In this document: one piece after another, positions 33,452 through 41,843 of the stretch
Numbering within the stretch: the first letter of the stretch is position 1
How the letters are laid out: each line of letters opens with the position of its first letter
NCBI RefSeq assembly: GCF_029626025.1
Contig: NZ_JARUBF010000001.1
Span: forward strand, 6,356,001 to 6,420,000
Source: Solwaraspora sp. WMMD406
GTDB lineage: Bacteria; Actinomycetota; Actinomycetes; Mycobacteriales; Micromonosporaceae
Length of the DNA stretch: 64,000 nt
Direction of reading: 5' to 3'
Position numbers and translations under genes: made by a program
Notes under the pieces: model-generated
Told to the model about the DNA's origin: nothing
Databases searched by the model: none
The model's input: the letters and a program-made list of their open reading frames with translations, nothing else

Positions 33452-33943
33452 TCAGTTCGGTTCTTCGCGGACGTCCTTCCCCTGTTCGGCGAACGCCTTG
33501 AAATCCTGCATGTGCTGCTGCGACTGTTTGCGGAATGCGCCGGGCATGAGAAGCCCCACCAGCCGCATCGGCAGGCTGCTGAACCGGAATTCGCTCTCGC
33601 TCTCCCAGAGGGTCGTCTCCGGGTTGACTTCGGTCAGCCGATCGCGTACGACACTCCACATCCCCGCGCCGACGGTCTCGCGGTCGAAGTGAACGACGGC
33701 CTCTTTCGGGATGTCGTGCAGGTCTGCCGGATCCCGGCGGGTGATCGTTTCGGTCAACTCCATAGTTTGCTTCCCCGCTTGCATCGCGACCTGCGACGTG
33801 GTGCCGAGCTGCCCGTGCATCCCGTTCACCGGCTCGTGCCGCACCAGGCCCCGCAGCCACTTCGGTATGTGTGCCGGGTCGGCGAGCAGCTGGGCGACCT
33901 CCTCCCGTGGCAGTGCGATCTCGATCGAGTTGGTGTACTTCAT
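33452..33943 (-). CDS. SRPBCC-fold protein
   Basis: The protein has 163 residues: KYTNSIEIALPREEVAQLLA, then DPAHIPKWLRGLVRHEPVNG, and a C-terminal helix (GAFRKQSQQHMQDFKAFAEQ). This is the START/SRPBCC lipid- or hydrophobe-binding helix-grip fold. ATG 33943 is preferred over an upstream in-frame GTG because AAGGGACG precedes it. It lies downstream of an ArsR regulator on the same strand. ArsR-SRPBCC pairs are common in actinobacteria. The ligand is unknown. Confidence 0.82.
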   Translation of the reverse strand: MKYTNSIEIALPREEVAQLLADPAHIPKWLRGLVRHEPVNGMHGQLGTTSQVAMQAGKQTMELTETITRRDPADLHDIPKEAVVHFDRETVGAGMWSVVRDRLTEVNPETTLWESESEFRFSSLPMRLVGLLMPGAFRKQSQQHMQDFKAFAEQGKDVREEPN

Positions 33944-34064
33944 GGCGTACGTCCCTTCCACGCGTCAGACAACCTGCGGTGGTAGCTGGCCGCAGCGCGC
34001 GGCGATGTCAGGTCGGGTCGGGATCATGTTGTGGTCCGTGGTCTCGCCACCGGTTACATGTCCT

Positions 34065-34466
34065 TCATGTCACGTCCCCGTCGTCGGTGGGTCGGTCTTG
34101 CCCGGACCGGGCCGGTCGGGTGGGCTCCCCACCGGCCGGAGTCCGAGCTGCACGCCTGCCTAGGGCCAGCTCGGTTCCCAGCGTGTCGAGGCGTTGATCC
34201 CAGAACCGGCGGAACCGGTCCAGCCACGCGTCGATCTCGCTCAGCGGCGCGGGCTCGACGGCGTAGATCCGTCGAGCGCCCTCAGCCCGCACCGACGCGA
34301 ACCCGCTGTCCCGCAGCACGCGAAGATGCTGTGAGACAGCCGGCTGGGAGAGCCCGAACTCGGCCCGGATCACGTCCGTGATCACGCCGGACGACTGCTC
34401 ACCGTCGGCGAGCAGCTCCAAGATCCGCCGACGGACCGGGATGCCGAGGACGTCGAACGCGTGCAT
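34065..34466 (-). CDS. ArsR-family transcriptional regulator
   Basis: The regulator has 133 residues. HAFDVLGIPVRRRILELLAD is the ArsR N-terminus, followed by FGLSQPAVSQHLRVLRDSGF, the recognition helix, and ARRIYAVEPAPLSEIDAWLD, then RFRRFWDQRLDTL. No Cys metal site is visible, so it is likely a non-metal member of the type paired with AHSA1/SRPBCC proteins. ATG 34466 gives the usual start; ATG 34478 is possible. It has a Pro/Arg-rich tail of about 25 residues. Confidence 0.85.
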   Translation of the reverse strand: MHAFDVLGIPVRRRILELLADGEQSSGVITDVIRAEFGLSQPAVSQHLRVLRDSGFASVRAEGARRIYAVEPAPLSEIDAWLDRFRRFWDQRLDTLGTELALGRRAARTPAGGEPTRPARSGQDRPTDDGDVT

Positions 34467-34597
34467 GAGCAAGACCATACCGGGTTGAGCTTATATAAGA
34501 AAAGACCGGCATCTTGGGCATCGGCGCTGGAGATCAGCTCCAGGTTGAGCACCTGGAGCAGTAGATCATTGTTGTAGACGAAACGTAGCCTGATCCG

Positions 34598-34609
34598 TAG
34601 ACTTGCAGC
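34598..34609 (+). promoter_or_regulatory. Leaderless-type -10 element before the mazE-like gene
   Basis: TAGACT at 34598-34603 lies six bases before the ATG at 34610, and no ribosome-binding site is visible. This is the spacing of leaderless actinobacterial promoters. Confidence 0.5.
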
Positions 34610-34849
34610 ATGGCGACTACGACGATCAGAGTCAGCACGGTCACTCGTGACCGACTGATGCGGACCCGCGCAGAGGATTTCGGTGACGCACCGATCGACG
34701 ACGTGATCTCGCGCCTCCTTGACGAGCATGCCGACCAGGCACTGCGGGCAAAGATGCGAGCCGACGCAGAGCATGCTCGCAGCAACGCCGATGATCTCGC
34801 GGAGGTTCGCCGGGTTCAGGCGGAGATGGACGAAATCAGTGCGTGGTGA
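34610..34849 (+). CDS. MazE-like antitoxin
   Basis: The antitoxin has 79 residues. TTTIRVSTVTRDRLMRTRAE is a ribbon-helix-helix-type N-terminus, followed by an acidic, helical C-terminus (ADAEHARSNADDLAEVRRVQ) that would wrap the toxin. Its stop lies inside the start of the downstream PemK/MazF gene (11-base overlap). It probably represses its own promoter with the toxin. Confidence 0.82.
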   Translation: MATTTIRVSTVTRDRLMRTRAEDFGDAPIDDVISRLLDEHADQALRAKMRADAEHARSNADDLAEVRRVQAEMDEISAW

Positions 34850-35156
34850 CGTCTACCGGCTGCGCGCGCCACGCGATGCGGTCGGTCACGAACAGCAGGG
34901 CCGCCGGTACGCCGTGGTAGTGCAGTCAGACGATCTCAACCTGTCGACGACGGTCGTTGCTCCTACTTCCACTTCAGCACACCCGTATGTGTTCCGACCT
35001 GAAGTCACGGTACGCGGCGAGCCGACCCGACTCATGCTGGATCAACTGCGCGCTGTCGACGTCGAAAAGGCAATCGGCGACCGGGTCGGACGGCTGAGCC
35101 CAGCTGAGATGGCCGAGGTCAACCGGCTGCTCCGGGCTGTTCTCGACATCCTCTGA
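34839..35156 (+). CDS. MazF/PemK-type toxin
   Basis: The endoribonuclease toxin has 105 residues: VRGDVYRLRAP, then GHEQQGRRYAVVVQSDDLNL and STTVVAPTSTSAH, the MazF SH3-like barrel with the conserved Arg-Gly-Asp-Val start and Gly-x-Glu-Gln/Gly-x-Arg-Arg loop. The C-terminus (RVGRLSPAEMAEVNRLLRAV) is also typical. GTG 34839 overlaps the antitoxin gene. It cleaves mRNA or tRNA at short motifs when released. Confidence 0.88.
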   Translation: MRGDVYRLRAPRDAVGHEQQGRRYAVVVQSDDLNLSTTVVAPTSTSAHPYVFRPEVTVRGEPTRLMLDQLRAVDVEKAIGDRVGRLSPAEMAEVNRLLRAVLDIL

Positions 35157-35190
35157 CCGGAACGTTGCTGACGGTGGCGACATTCGAATC

Positions 35191-36381
35191 ATGGATGCGG
35201 TAGGCGTACGGCCGGGTGGCAGCCTGGTGGGGACTCTGGCCAGCGCCTACCGGCGGACGGTGCGCGACGGGCAGCTGGTGGTGAGCTCGGCCCAGGTGCT
35301 GCGCCGGGGCGTGATGCAGGTTTCTTCTGAGCTGGACGGCTTCCCGCTGCCGTGGTCACGGGCCTGGCGGCAGGGGCCGGAGCCGGCCGACGATGAGCCG
35401 CCACCGCATCGGTCGCGTCTGTTCCCCGAGTTCGATCAGCAGGTGGAGCTGTTCGCCGAGGGTGCGCTGCGGGAGGCGACCCACAACGGCGGTCCCGGCG
35501 AGGCCGTGTTCTCCGGGCTGGTCCGGCACGCCGTCTACGAAGCTGTTCACGAGGCGAGCCGCCTCCACGGGGCGCCCGCTGGAGTCCGCCACCTACTGGC
35601 GGCGATGTACGCCGTGCCAGGTAATGCTGCCGCCCGGCTCGCCGAGCAGATGTGGGTGCCCGGCCACGGGGATGATCGTCTGTTGAGCCGCCAGTTACCC
35701 CGGTACCGCGCTGGCGACTCTCCACCGAACTGGGCTCCGGGGATGCTCAAGGCTATGGGCGTCCTCCCGACGACGATTCCTGTCGTGCCGCGGGTCCTCT
35801 GGAATGCTGTCGTGACTACCGGCGGATACTTCCTGCTGCGTCGCCCGTTCCGTCGGCACGGCACCCGCTACGGACATGTCATTCCGATCATCGTGGAGCG
35901 GGATGCCGCCCTACAGGCAATCCGGCTCGGCCGCGCGCGCACCGGCACCGTCGAGGTGTTGTTGAGCATCCTGGAGCTGCACGAGCAGCTACACGCTGCC
36001 GGCGTGGACCTGCCGGAGCCGGTCGCCCAGCACAACACCGCCGGTCAGATCCTGCGTACGCAGGGAGTCACCTTGCTCGGCGCGACCGTCGCCGCTGCCT
36101 GCTCGCCGGACACGCCGCAGGTCGTTGCCGAGCCGGCTGCGGTGGGGTCGCCGCCACGACCGACGGCCTGTCGAACCGCAGCGCCGCTGGATCCCGATGC
36201 CGAATCCGCACTCCGTACGGCGAGCATGGCCGCACGGGAGTCCGGTCACCCGTTCGCCGGCACGACACACCTGCTGGCGGGCATCCTGCGGGACCGCGAC
36301 GGCCCAGCCGCTCGACTACTGCGCGGCCTCGGTGCCGACCCCGCGGCCATCTTCGAGCAGACATCCGTACGGCCAGATTGA
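35191..36381 (+). CDS. ClpN-domain protein without ATPase
   Basis: The protein has 396 residues. Two regions resemble Clp N-terminal (R) domains: VRHAVYEAVHEASRLHGAPA, then GVRHLLAAMYA at about 110-150, and DAESALRTASMAARESGHPF, then AGTTHLLAGILRDRDGPAAR at about 340-380. A helical region lies between. No AAA+ Walker motifs are present, so it is not an unfoldase. It could be an adaptor or a ClpS-like competitor. It starts 34 bases after mazF, probably by chance. The middle part is unrecognised. Confidence 0.65.
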   Translation: MDAVGVRPGGSLVGTLASAYRRTVRDGQLVVSSAQVLRRGVMQVSSELDGFPLPWSRAWRQGPEPADDEPPPHRSRLFPEFDQQVELFAEGALREATHNGGPGEAVFSGLVRHAVYEAVHEASRLHGAPAGVRHLLAAMYAVPGNAAARLAEQMWVPGHGDDRLLSRQLPRYRAGDSPPNWAPGMLKAMGVLPTTIPVVPRVLWNAVVTTGGYFLLRRPFRRHGTRYGHVIPIIVERDAALQAIRLGRARTGTVEVLLSILELHEQLHAAGVDLPEPVAQHNTAGQILRTQGVTLLGATVAAACSPDTPQVVAEPAAVGSPPRPTACRTAAPLDPDAESALRTASMAARESGHPFAGTTHLLAGILRDRDGPAARLLRGLGADPAAIFEQTSVRPD

Positions 36382-36477
36382 CGAACCGCGCAGCACACCG
36401 CTCCCGTGGCGGATGCGTGGGCTACCCGTTCTCTTGGCTGAGCTGGAGACAGGAACGGCTTCCGGGGACAGCCAGGG

Positions 36478-36811
36478 TCACAGAAACCTGGCGCCGGCTC
36501 TCGTGATGTGCGCCGCGAGAACCCTGTGTCCTCCATCGTCGCGCCAAGCTTCGGCGCGCCCACTCTCTCGCAGCAGTTCGTCACCTGTCACAAGGGTGCC
36601 GTGATCCCATTCGGCTGGCCAGCCGTCGAATCTGCGCACCTCGACGAGGCCTCGGGCCACCAACGAGACCAGGCCCGGCCCGAGGATTTCAGCTAACCAA
36701 CTCGCTGACTCGGCCTCGTCCCAGCCGAGTTCCCACAGGGGAAGCGGCGAATCCTCCCGGGGGGCAGAGGACCAGCTCTTCTGCGCGGTCCAGACCTATG
36801 TCATCGTCCAT
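36478..36811 (-). pseudogene. Hypothetical gene split by a frameshift in a C6 run
   Basis: From ATG 36811 (after GAGGAGGG) the frame reads DDDIGLDRAEELVLCPP. It then shifts at the run CCCCCCGGG near 36760 into DSPLPLWELGWDEAESASWL, then GPGLVSLVARGLVEVRRFDG and AAHITRAGARFL to 36478. A one-base change in the C run would give a single frame of about 110 residues. I do not recognise the family. It could be a real lesion, a phase-variable tract or a sequencing error. Confidence 0.5.
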
Positions 36812-37150
36812 CGAGTCCCTCCTCGGTGAGATCCGGTGCTCCCCACGCTTGAGCTGGAGCAACCGCGATCCACTCAGACCGGCGGGGCGTACTGGCTCCA
36901 GTGCGCAGCAACTCTTCGACGCGCTCGGAGATGTCGTCGTGCCCGCTCCGACCGGCCGCACGGGCAGCAAGCGTCCGCTGGCCAGACGGGCCGAGCTCTG
37001 CCGAGGAGCGCAACGCCACACGGACGTCGGCGACGGTCAGGCCCGGTAGTCCTCCACGAGGTCAGCCTCGCTCACTTCCTCAGCGACCATTCCAACGGCA
37101 TGGCAGCACCGTATCCGGCCGACCGGCAGCTCCACGGGATCGACGCCACC
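36801..37150 (-). pseudogene. DUF433-like antitoxin remnant with a one-base deletion
   Basis: The reading AVGMVAEEVSEADLVEDYR stops at 37037. In the next frame it continues GLTVADVRVALRSSAEL. Joined, these match DUF433 antitoxins (VGMVAEGVSEAEIVADYPGL-like). A missing C in GACTACCGGG explains the break. The 3' frame runs on to 36801 and overlaps the next gene start by 11 bases. No DUF5615 toxin partner is visible. Confidence 0.5.
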
Positions 37151-37166
37151 CTTCGGCGTGCAGCAG

Positions 37167-37178
37167 TAGGCTGCTCGA
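37167..37178 (+). promoter_or_regulatory. Leaderless-type -10 element before the Nudix gene
   Basis: TAGGCT at 37167-37172 is six bases before GTG 37179, without a ribosome-binding site. Confidence 0.5.
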
Positions 37179-37625
37179 GTGGCCGTACGAGTGGATGCTC
37201 GGATCGCGGGCGTGATCCTGGTCGATCCGGCAGGTCGGTTGTTGCTACAGCTCCGTGACGGCAATACCAGCGTCGACCCGTACCGCTGGTGCTTGCCGGG
37301 CGGGAACGTCGATCCGGGCGAGGATCCGCTGACGGCCGCTCACCGGGAGCTGATCGAGGAAACCGGCCTCAAGGTGCAGGAGCTGCGCCTGTTCTGGCGG
37401 GGCCTCGCCCCGTCGGCGAAGTTCCCCGACGCGGTCGGCGAGTTCTCGATCTTCTACGCGCCGACCGACGCCACCGACGAGGACGTGGTCTGCGGGGAGG
37501 GTGCCGCGATGCGGTTCGTGGCCGGCACCGTCGTGCGCACTTTGGAGTTCGGACGGGCGTACGGCGAGATCGTTCCGCGTTTCCTGGACTCCCCGCTGTA
37601 CCGCGAGCTGATCACCGCCGGTTGA
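37179..37625 (+). CDS. Nudix hydrolase
   Basis: The protein has 148 residues with a full Nudix box, GGNVDPGEDPLTAAHRELIE then ETGL (G-x5-E-x7-REUxEExGU). It should hydrolyse a nucleoside diphosphate linked to another group; the substrate cannot be predicted. RCLPGG-like WCLPGG precedes the box. The promoter looks leaderless. A broken second copy of the 3' half lies 4 kb upstream at 33085-33370. Confidence 0.88.
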   Translation: MAVRVDARIAGVILVDPAGRLLLQLRDGNTSVDPYRWCLPGGNVDPGEDPLTAAHRELIEETGLKVQELRLFWRGLAPSAKFPDAVGEFSIFYAPTDATDEDVVCGEGAAMRFVAGTVVRTLEFGRAYGEIVPRFLDSPLYRELITAG

Positions 37626-37672
37626 CCCGATGGCTGGAGGCCGGGTGGATTGCTGCCCGATTGGGCCGTTCG

Positions 37673-37825
37673 TCAGGAGGCGCGCATGGTGCCCGGCACC
37701 GCGAGCAGATCGTCGATCGCCGCATAGAACCCCTCGAAGCTATCGATCCGGTCGAACTTCCCCAGGTATCGGCGAAACGCCTGGCTAAACGTGCTCGGGA
37801 TAGCTTGCCAGTTCAGGCCACCGTG
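37673..37825 (-). other. Possible C-terminal gene fragment
   Basis: The minus-strand reading NWQAIPSTFSQAFRRYLGKF, then DRIDSFEGFYAAIDDLLAVP ends at 37673. It looks protein-like but has no start of its own and overlaps the end of the membrane-protein gene. I do not recognise it. Confidence 0.25.
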
Positions 37826-38310
37826 ACATAAAGACCGGTCGAGAGCCAGCCAAGAATGGCGACCCCGTACAGCAACCGAAGCGCCTCGGTTTTGGTCCAC
37901 GCCAGGCCGAAACGACGCGGTGGTGGAATCCGACCATGTGGAAGTACGCCGGGCGTCGATTCACTTCCGTGCTGGCGTAGCCCGTAATAGTCCTGTTCCA
38001 GGGTGGCCGCCCACCGGCGGAAGTGCCGACAGTTCTCCATATTCTTGCGTTCCCACCGGTAGATAGCGAAGGTAACAACTGCCGCGAAAAGACTCAGAAG
38101 CACAACCGCAACGCGAGGAACCGCCGTCCCGGGTGAGCGCATCAGCAGCACGATCCCGATTCCGGTCACCAACGGAATCGCCGTCATGAGCTTGAGGCTG
38201 ATCTCGTCAGTCGCTCTCGCGTGAGCGCATAACTCCTGGTAGACGATATTCAGATCGCCTTGGCCGAGTGGGAACGAGTGATCCGGTGTCACCTCGTGAT
38301 TGTCTTCCAT
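37813..38310 (-). CDS. Small multi-helix membrane protein
   Basis: The protein has 165 residues with a soluble N-terminus (LNIVYQELCAHARATDEISL) before two close helices (LMTAIPLVTGIGIVLLM and VAVVLLSLFAAVVTFAIYRW). An amphipathic stretch with RHFRRWAATLEQDYYGL and a C-terminal helix (ALRLLYGVAILGWLSTGLYV) follow. ATG 38310 is the most natural start. It is divergent from another membrane protein of similar size and plan. I cannot name a family with confidence. Confidence 0.6.
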   Translation of the reverse strand: MEDNHEVTPDHSFPLGQGDLNIVYQELCAHARATDEISLKLMTAIPLVTGIGIVLLMRSPGTAVPRVAVVLLSLFAAVVTFAIYRWERKNMENCRHFRRWAATLEQDYYGLRQHGSESTPGVLPHGRIPPPRRFGLAWTKTEALRLLYGVAILGWLSTGLYVTVA

Positions 38311-38449
38311 CGTTGCTCCGATCCAGTGACCAGTTGGACCTCCAACACCCGGATCATCGCACCAACCGACAAACACCCTGGTAGCAGGTATCGATACCAA
38401 GATCAAAATACGACGATACCTGCTTGCACGTCTATCCTACGATGCACAC

Positions 38450-38989
38450 ATGGCTGTTGATCACGAACCCGGACCGGCACCGCAAATCCCAGAGGCCAGT
38501 AAGGCCGAGCTGGAGAACGCCCGCGTCGGCTATCAAGCAGCGGTTTCACTGATGGCGTTTGAGGGCAATCTCGTGTGGGCACGTTACGGGCTGATGGTCC
38601 TCGTGCACACGATCATCCTGACAGCGATTGGGCTGACATCCGGCGCGCAGCAGCCAACAAGAACCATCACTCTGGTCGGCCTCTCGCTGGTCGGACTCAC
38701 GCTGTGTGTCGTCTGGTGGCTGGTCAATGACATCGGCTTTCGCTACTTCTTCTACTGGCTATTCGCGGCACGTGAGCTGGAGGAGCGCTATTTAGCTCCC
38801 GTGCGGACTCTCAGCAGAGGCATTCCCCTCGAAAGCAACGAAGCTACGACGATCGTTCTTGCCGGGAAGGAATACCCACCGGACGTCAAGATGGAAGATC
38901 GGTTTAGGATGGTAAATTCCTCGAAGGCCGTGATTATCATCGTTGGTCTGCTCTACATGGCTCTCGTCGCCGCACTCCTGCTGCCATGA
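38450..38989 (+). CDS. RipA-like membrane protein
   Basis: The protein has 179 residues. An N-terminal helix (ELENARVGYQAAVSLMAFEG) is followed by two helices (YGLMVLVHTIILTAIGLTS and ITLVGLSLVGLTLCVVWWLV). A cytoplasmic part with FAARELEERYLAPV and a final helix (AVIIIVGLLYMALVAALLLP) follow. The plan resembles the RipA family of oligomeric membrane proteins. Base composition is lower in GC than the neighbours. It is divergent from 37813-38310. Confidence 0.6.
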   Translation: MAVDHEPGPAPQIPEASKAELENARVGYQAAVSLMAFEGNLVWARYGLMVLVHTIILTAIGLTSGAQQPTRTITLVGLSLVGLTLCVVWWLVNDIGFRYFFYWLFAARELEERYLAPVRTLSRGIPLESNEATTIVLAGKEYPPDVKMEDRFRMVNSSKAVIIIVGLLYMALVAALLLP

Positions 38990-39084
38990 TCTCGGAAACG
39001 TCGACCTGGTGTGGTTCTCGTGTCAGGTCCGTCCGACGCTGGCGATGGTGACGCAATCGCCGCCGGGGACAGCAGGCTCCAACG

Positions 39085-39525
39085 TCACCGGCGGCGGTGG
39101 GCGGCGCCGTCGAGGCGGTGGCGGGCGATGGTGAACAGTTCGGCGATCTCGGCCGGCGACCGGGCGGCGGTCTCCCGGTGCAGGTGGCGGCGGGCCGCCG
39201 CCGGCAGGCCGGTGAGCAGGAAGTCGTCCAACCCGGTCACCAGACACAACCCGCCCAGCCGCGCCTCAGGAGCCGACAACGGTTCGCCGCGCTGTAGGCG
39301 TACGGACAGGCGGGCCCGGGCCCAGGCGGCCCGGTTCATGTCCGTCGGCACATGGACCACGGCGGTGGTCAGCAGCCGGCGGCGTACCGTCCGGGGCCGG
39401 ACCACACCCGCCGCGGTCAGCCGCCGCGCGACCTGGCCGTGCGCCCGCGGCGCCAGCAACGCCAACCACGTCCCCACCCGCCGGTGTCGCGGCTCGGCGT
39501 CCAGCCAGCGCAGGATCTGTCCGCT
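39085..39525 (-). pseudogene. Truncated second copy of a GPP34 (GOLPH3-like) gene
   Basis: From about 39513 down to 39085 the DNA is a near copy of the 3' two-thirds of the intact GPP34 gene at 42382-43110 (ILRWLDAEPRHRRVGTWLAL ... IARHRLDGAAHRRR). The 5' third is missing, and the sequence upstream is unrelated. Confidence 0.8.
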
Positions 39526-39654
39526 CCCCCTGCACCGGCCGGCTGTTCCCAAATCCAGTAGCACCGCCGAACGCCGTACGCCGCCGGCTGCTGACCACCG
39601 GGAGTTCTATGACGGCCAGCAGCCTCTGCTCAATCCTCGCCGAGATGCCTGCGG

Positions 39655-40116
39655 TCAAGACGGCGGTGTGACCGCAGAGATGACGTGCAGGAACGCGAAC
39701 TCTCCGCCGCCGCTCAGACACTCTGCCGGCACGTCCGGCAGGTCGGTGTCGCTCGTGCCGGCGTTGGCGTATCCACCGCCGCCGGTGACCCGGCTACCGG
39801 TGGCAATCGGATCGTGGTCCGGCACGGTCACACCGGCCACGTCCGCGCCGTCCATCCACACTGTCGTTCCCGGCGGCCACACAGCGACATTACGCACGCC
39901 GCCGGCTGCTGGCTCTAGGACGAAGCAGTCAGAGCCGGCGAGGTATCGAAGGTAGCCATCGATTCCGGCGTCGTCGCCTCTCTCCCGGACGTCGTGCACG
40001 AAGAGTGTGGGGTCAGTCTGTGCAACCGACACATCAGCGCTCGAGCCGCAACTGACGCACGCCACAGCGGCCAGAGCAATACCAGCCATACCCATCGGAC
40101 GGCCCACTCGACCCAT
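39655..40116 (-). CDS. Putative lipoprotein
   Basis: From ATG 40116 the product has 153 residues: GRVGRPMGMAGIALAAVACV then SCGSSADVS, a lipobox-like ending (VSCG), then a soluble domain with FVHDVRERGDDAGIDGYLRY and GTTVWMDGADVAGVTVPDHD. I do not recognise the domain. A longer frame to 40167 is open, but its basic start would be unusual. It lies between decayed genes. Confidence 0.55.
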   Translation of the reverse strand: MGRVGRPMGMAGIALAAVACVSCGSSADVSVAQTDPTLFVHDVRERGDDAGIDGYLRYLAGSDCFVLEPAAGGVRNVAVWPPGTTVWMDGADVAGVTVPDHDPIATGSRVTGGGGYANAGTSDTDLPDVPAECLSGGGEFAFLHVISAVTPPS

Positions 40117-40333
40117 GCAAGCACCGAGCCGACCCCAGCGGACGCGCTTCTCCCTAGTAAGTCGCAACCGTCACTCCCAATGCCGAAGGAAGGTAGACGA
40201 CCGGAGTGTACAGGTCGCGATTACCAAACCAGTACTTGTAGCCCTGGTGGATGCCGTAAGCATGGTTGTTCGAGAACCAGGGTCCACCACTGTCTCCCCC
40301 TGCAGCCAACCTGTTGTCCACGGCGACTAGCCC

Positions 40334-41843
40334 CAACGCCGCTCGGTTAGGGCGGGTGGATGGTTAGCAAGTGTTTGTGATTATATCGATGGCTATGGTG
40401 GCTTTGTAGCTGCGTCGGTCTACGTTGGGTCCGCGGGCTTGGTACTTGGAGTTCGAGCGTTTGATCATGCGGGTCTTCACCCGGATCCGACGCTCAGGTA
40501 GCAGGTGGGCCAGAACCGCACGACCGATGGCGCCGACCAGGTCGATGACGGTGTCGGCGAGGACGCCGGCGGCGTGGGTGACCTGGTCGCGGGCGGCGTT
40601 CAGGGCGGTGGTGAAGCTGGCCCGGTCAGGGCCGGTGCCGGGCCGGCTGTCGGTGGCGTCGGTCATGGCGTTACGCAGGATCTGGTAGACGACCAGCAGG
40701 GCGTAGACCTCCTGGTCGATGCCGTCGGGAGTACGCGCGCGCAGGACCCGGCCGCCGAGGATGCTGGATTTGATCTCCAGGTAGGCGGTTTCGACCTCCC
40801 ACCGGCGGTGGTACAGCTTTATCAGTTCGCCGGCCGGGTGGGTGCGTGGGTCGAGCAGGGTGGTGATCAGCCGGTAGCCGCCCGTGCGGACGCCGTCGAT
40901 GGTCTGGACGCTGATCTCAGCGTCCACGACCCGCACCCGTACCGTGCCGATGGTCGACAGCCAGGATCCGTCGTGGTACCGGCGGATCACCGGCAGGCGG
41001 CGGCCGTTCTTGCAGCGGATCAGCAGGTCGGCCCTGGTGGCGGCGAGTGTCTGGATGAGGTCGGCGGCGGCGTAGTTACGGTCGGCCAACAGCAGCATCC
41101 CGGCGGCCAGGCTCCGGGCCAGGGAGCGGGCCTGGTCGAGTTCGCTGGTGCCGAGTGGAGCGAACACGGCGTCGATGATCGAGCGGGTGCCGCAGGTCAG
41201 CAGGACACTCAGCCGTAGTGCCGGGTAGCCCGCGCCGCCGTGGTTACCCCGTTGTTTGCGGTAACGGACCCGGACCGCCTCGGCGTCGGCGACCGACATC
41301 GTGGTCCCGTCGATCGCTGTCACCAGCAGGCCCCGCCACCGCACGGCGTGCGTCGCCGTGGTGACCGCCGGGCCGCGCAGCAGATCGAACAGGGCCCGCA
41401 ACGGCGTCGACCCGAGCCGCTGACGCGCCTCCCGTAACGTGCCTGAGGCCGGCTCGGTCAGATCCAGCCCGGTCAGACCGGCGGTCAGTTTCCGCCACAC
41501 CTGCCCGTAGCCGAGTTCGGCGAACAAGCAGCCTGCGAGGACGAGGTAGACCACGACCCGGGCCGGGAGTAGCCGGATCCGCTGCTGGGTACGACGGGTC
41601 GCGGCAAGGACCTCATCGACCATCTCGAAGGGCAGGAACTGGGTCAACTCACCCAGATGACCCGGCGCGAACACACCTGCGGCTACCCGCACCGTCCGAG
41701 TTATGGCAATCTGATCGACCAAAGCGGAGTTCCTGGTCTCGAGGCGTCTTGGAGTGACTCACCTCGTTACAGGAACTCCGCTTTCCCATGTCCGACCGAC
41801 ACACCCTTGACCGCTGCCGCAACGGCTTAACCGAGCGGCGTTG
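40334..41843 (-). mobile_element. IS4-family insertion sequence, 1,510 bp
   Basis: The element is bounded by 16-bp perfect terminal inverted repeats (CAACGCCGCTCGGTTA at both ends, reading inward). A 10-bp target-site duplication, CGACTAGCCC, lies at 40324-40333 and 41844-41853. It carries one transposase gene. The intact duplication indicates a fairly recent insertion. Confidence 0.9.
40364..41722 (-). CDS. IS4-family transposase
   Basis: The transposase has 452 residues. The DDE elements are AIDGTTMSVADAE (first Asp), LLLADRNYAAADLI (second Asp) and YHRRWEVETAYLEIKSSILGG, the YREK-like signature with the catalytic Glu. An N-terminal IS4 domain (FAPGHLGELTQFLPFEMVDE) is present. It appears intact and may be active. 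Confidence 0.92.
   Translation of the reverse strand: MVDQIAITRTVRVAAGVFAPGHLGELTQFLPFEMVDEVLAATRRTQQRIRLLPARVVVYLVLAGCLFAELGYGQVWRKLTAGLTGLDLTEPASGTLREARQRLGSTPLRALFDLLRGPAVTTATHAVRWRGLLVTAIDGTTMSVADAEAVRVRYRKQRGNHGGAGYPALRLSVLLTCGTRSIIDAVFAPLGTSELDQARSLARSLAAGMLLLADRNYAAADLIQTLAATRADLLIRCKNGRRLPVIRRYHDGSWLSTIGTVRVRVVDAEISVQTIDGVRTGGYRLITTLLDPRTHPAGELIKLYHRRWEVETAYLEIKSSILGGRVLRARTPDGIDQEVYALLVVYQILRNAMTDATDSRPGTGPDRASFTTALNAARDQVTHAAGVLADTVIDLVGAIGRAVLAHLLPERRIRVKTRMIKRSNSKYQARGPNVDRRSYKATIAIDIITNTC

Noticed and set aside
32328-33860. A 510-codon minus-strand open frame across the Nudix remnant and SRPBCC gene
   Set aside because: The SRPBCC gene lies on the same strand in another frame with better evidence, and the product is Arg/Ala-rich without motifs.
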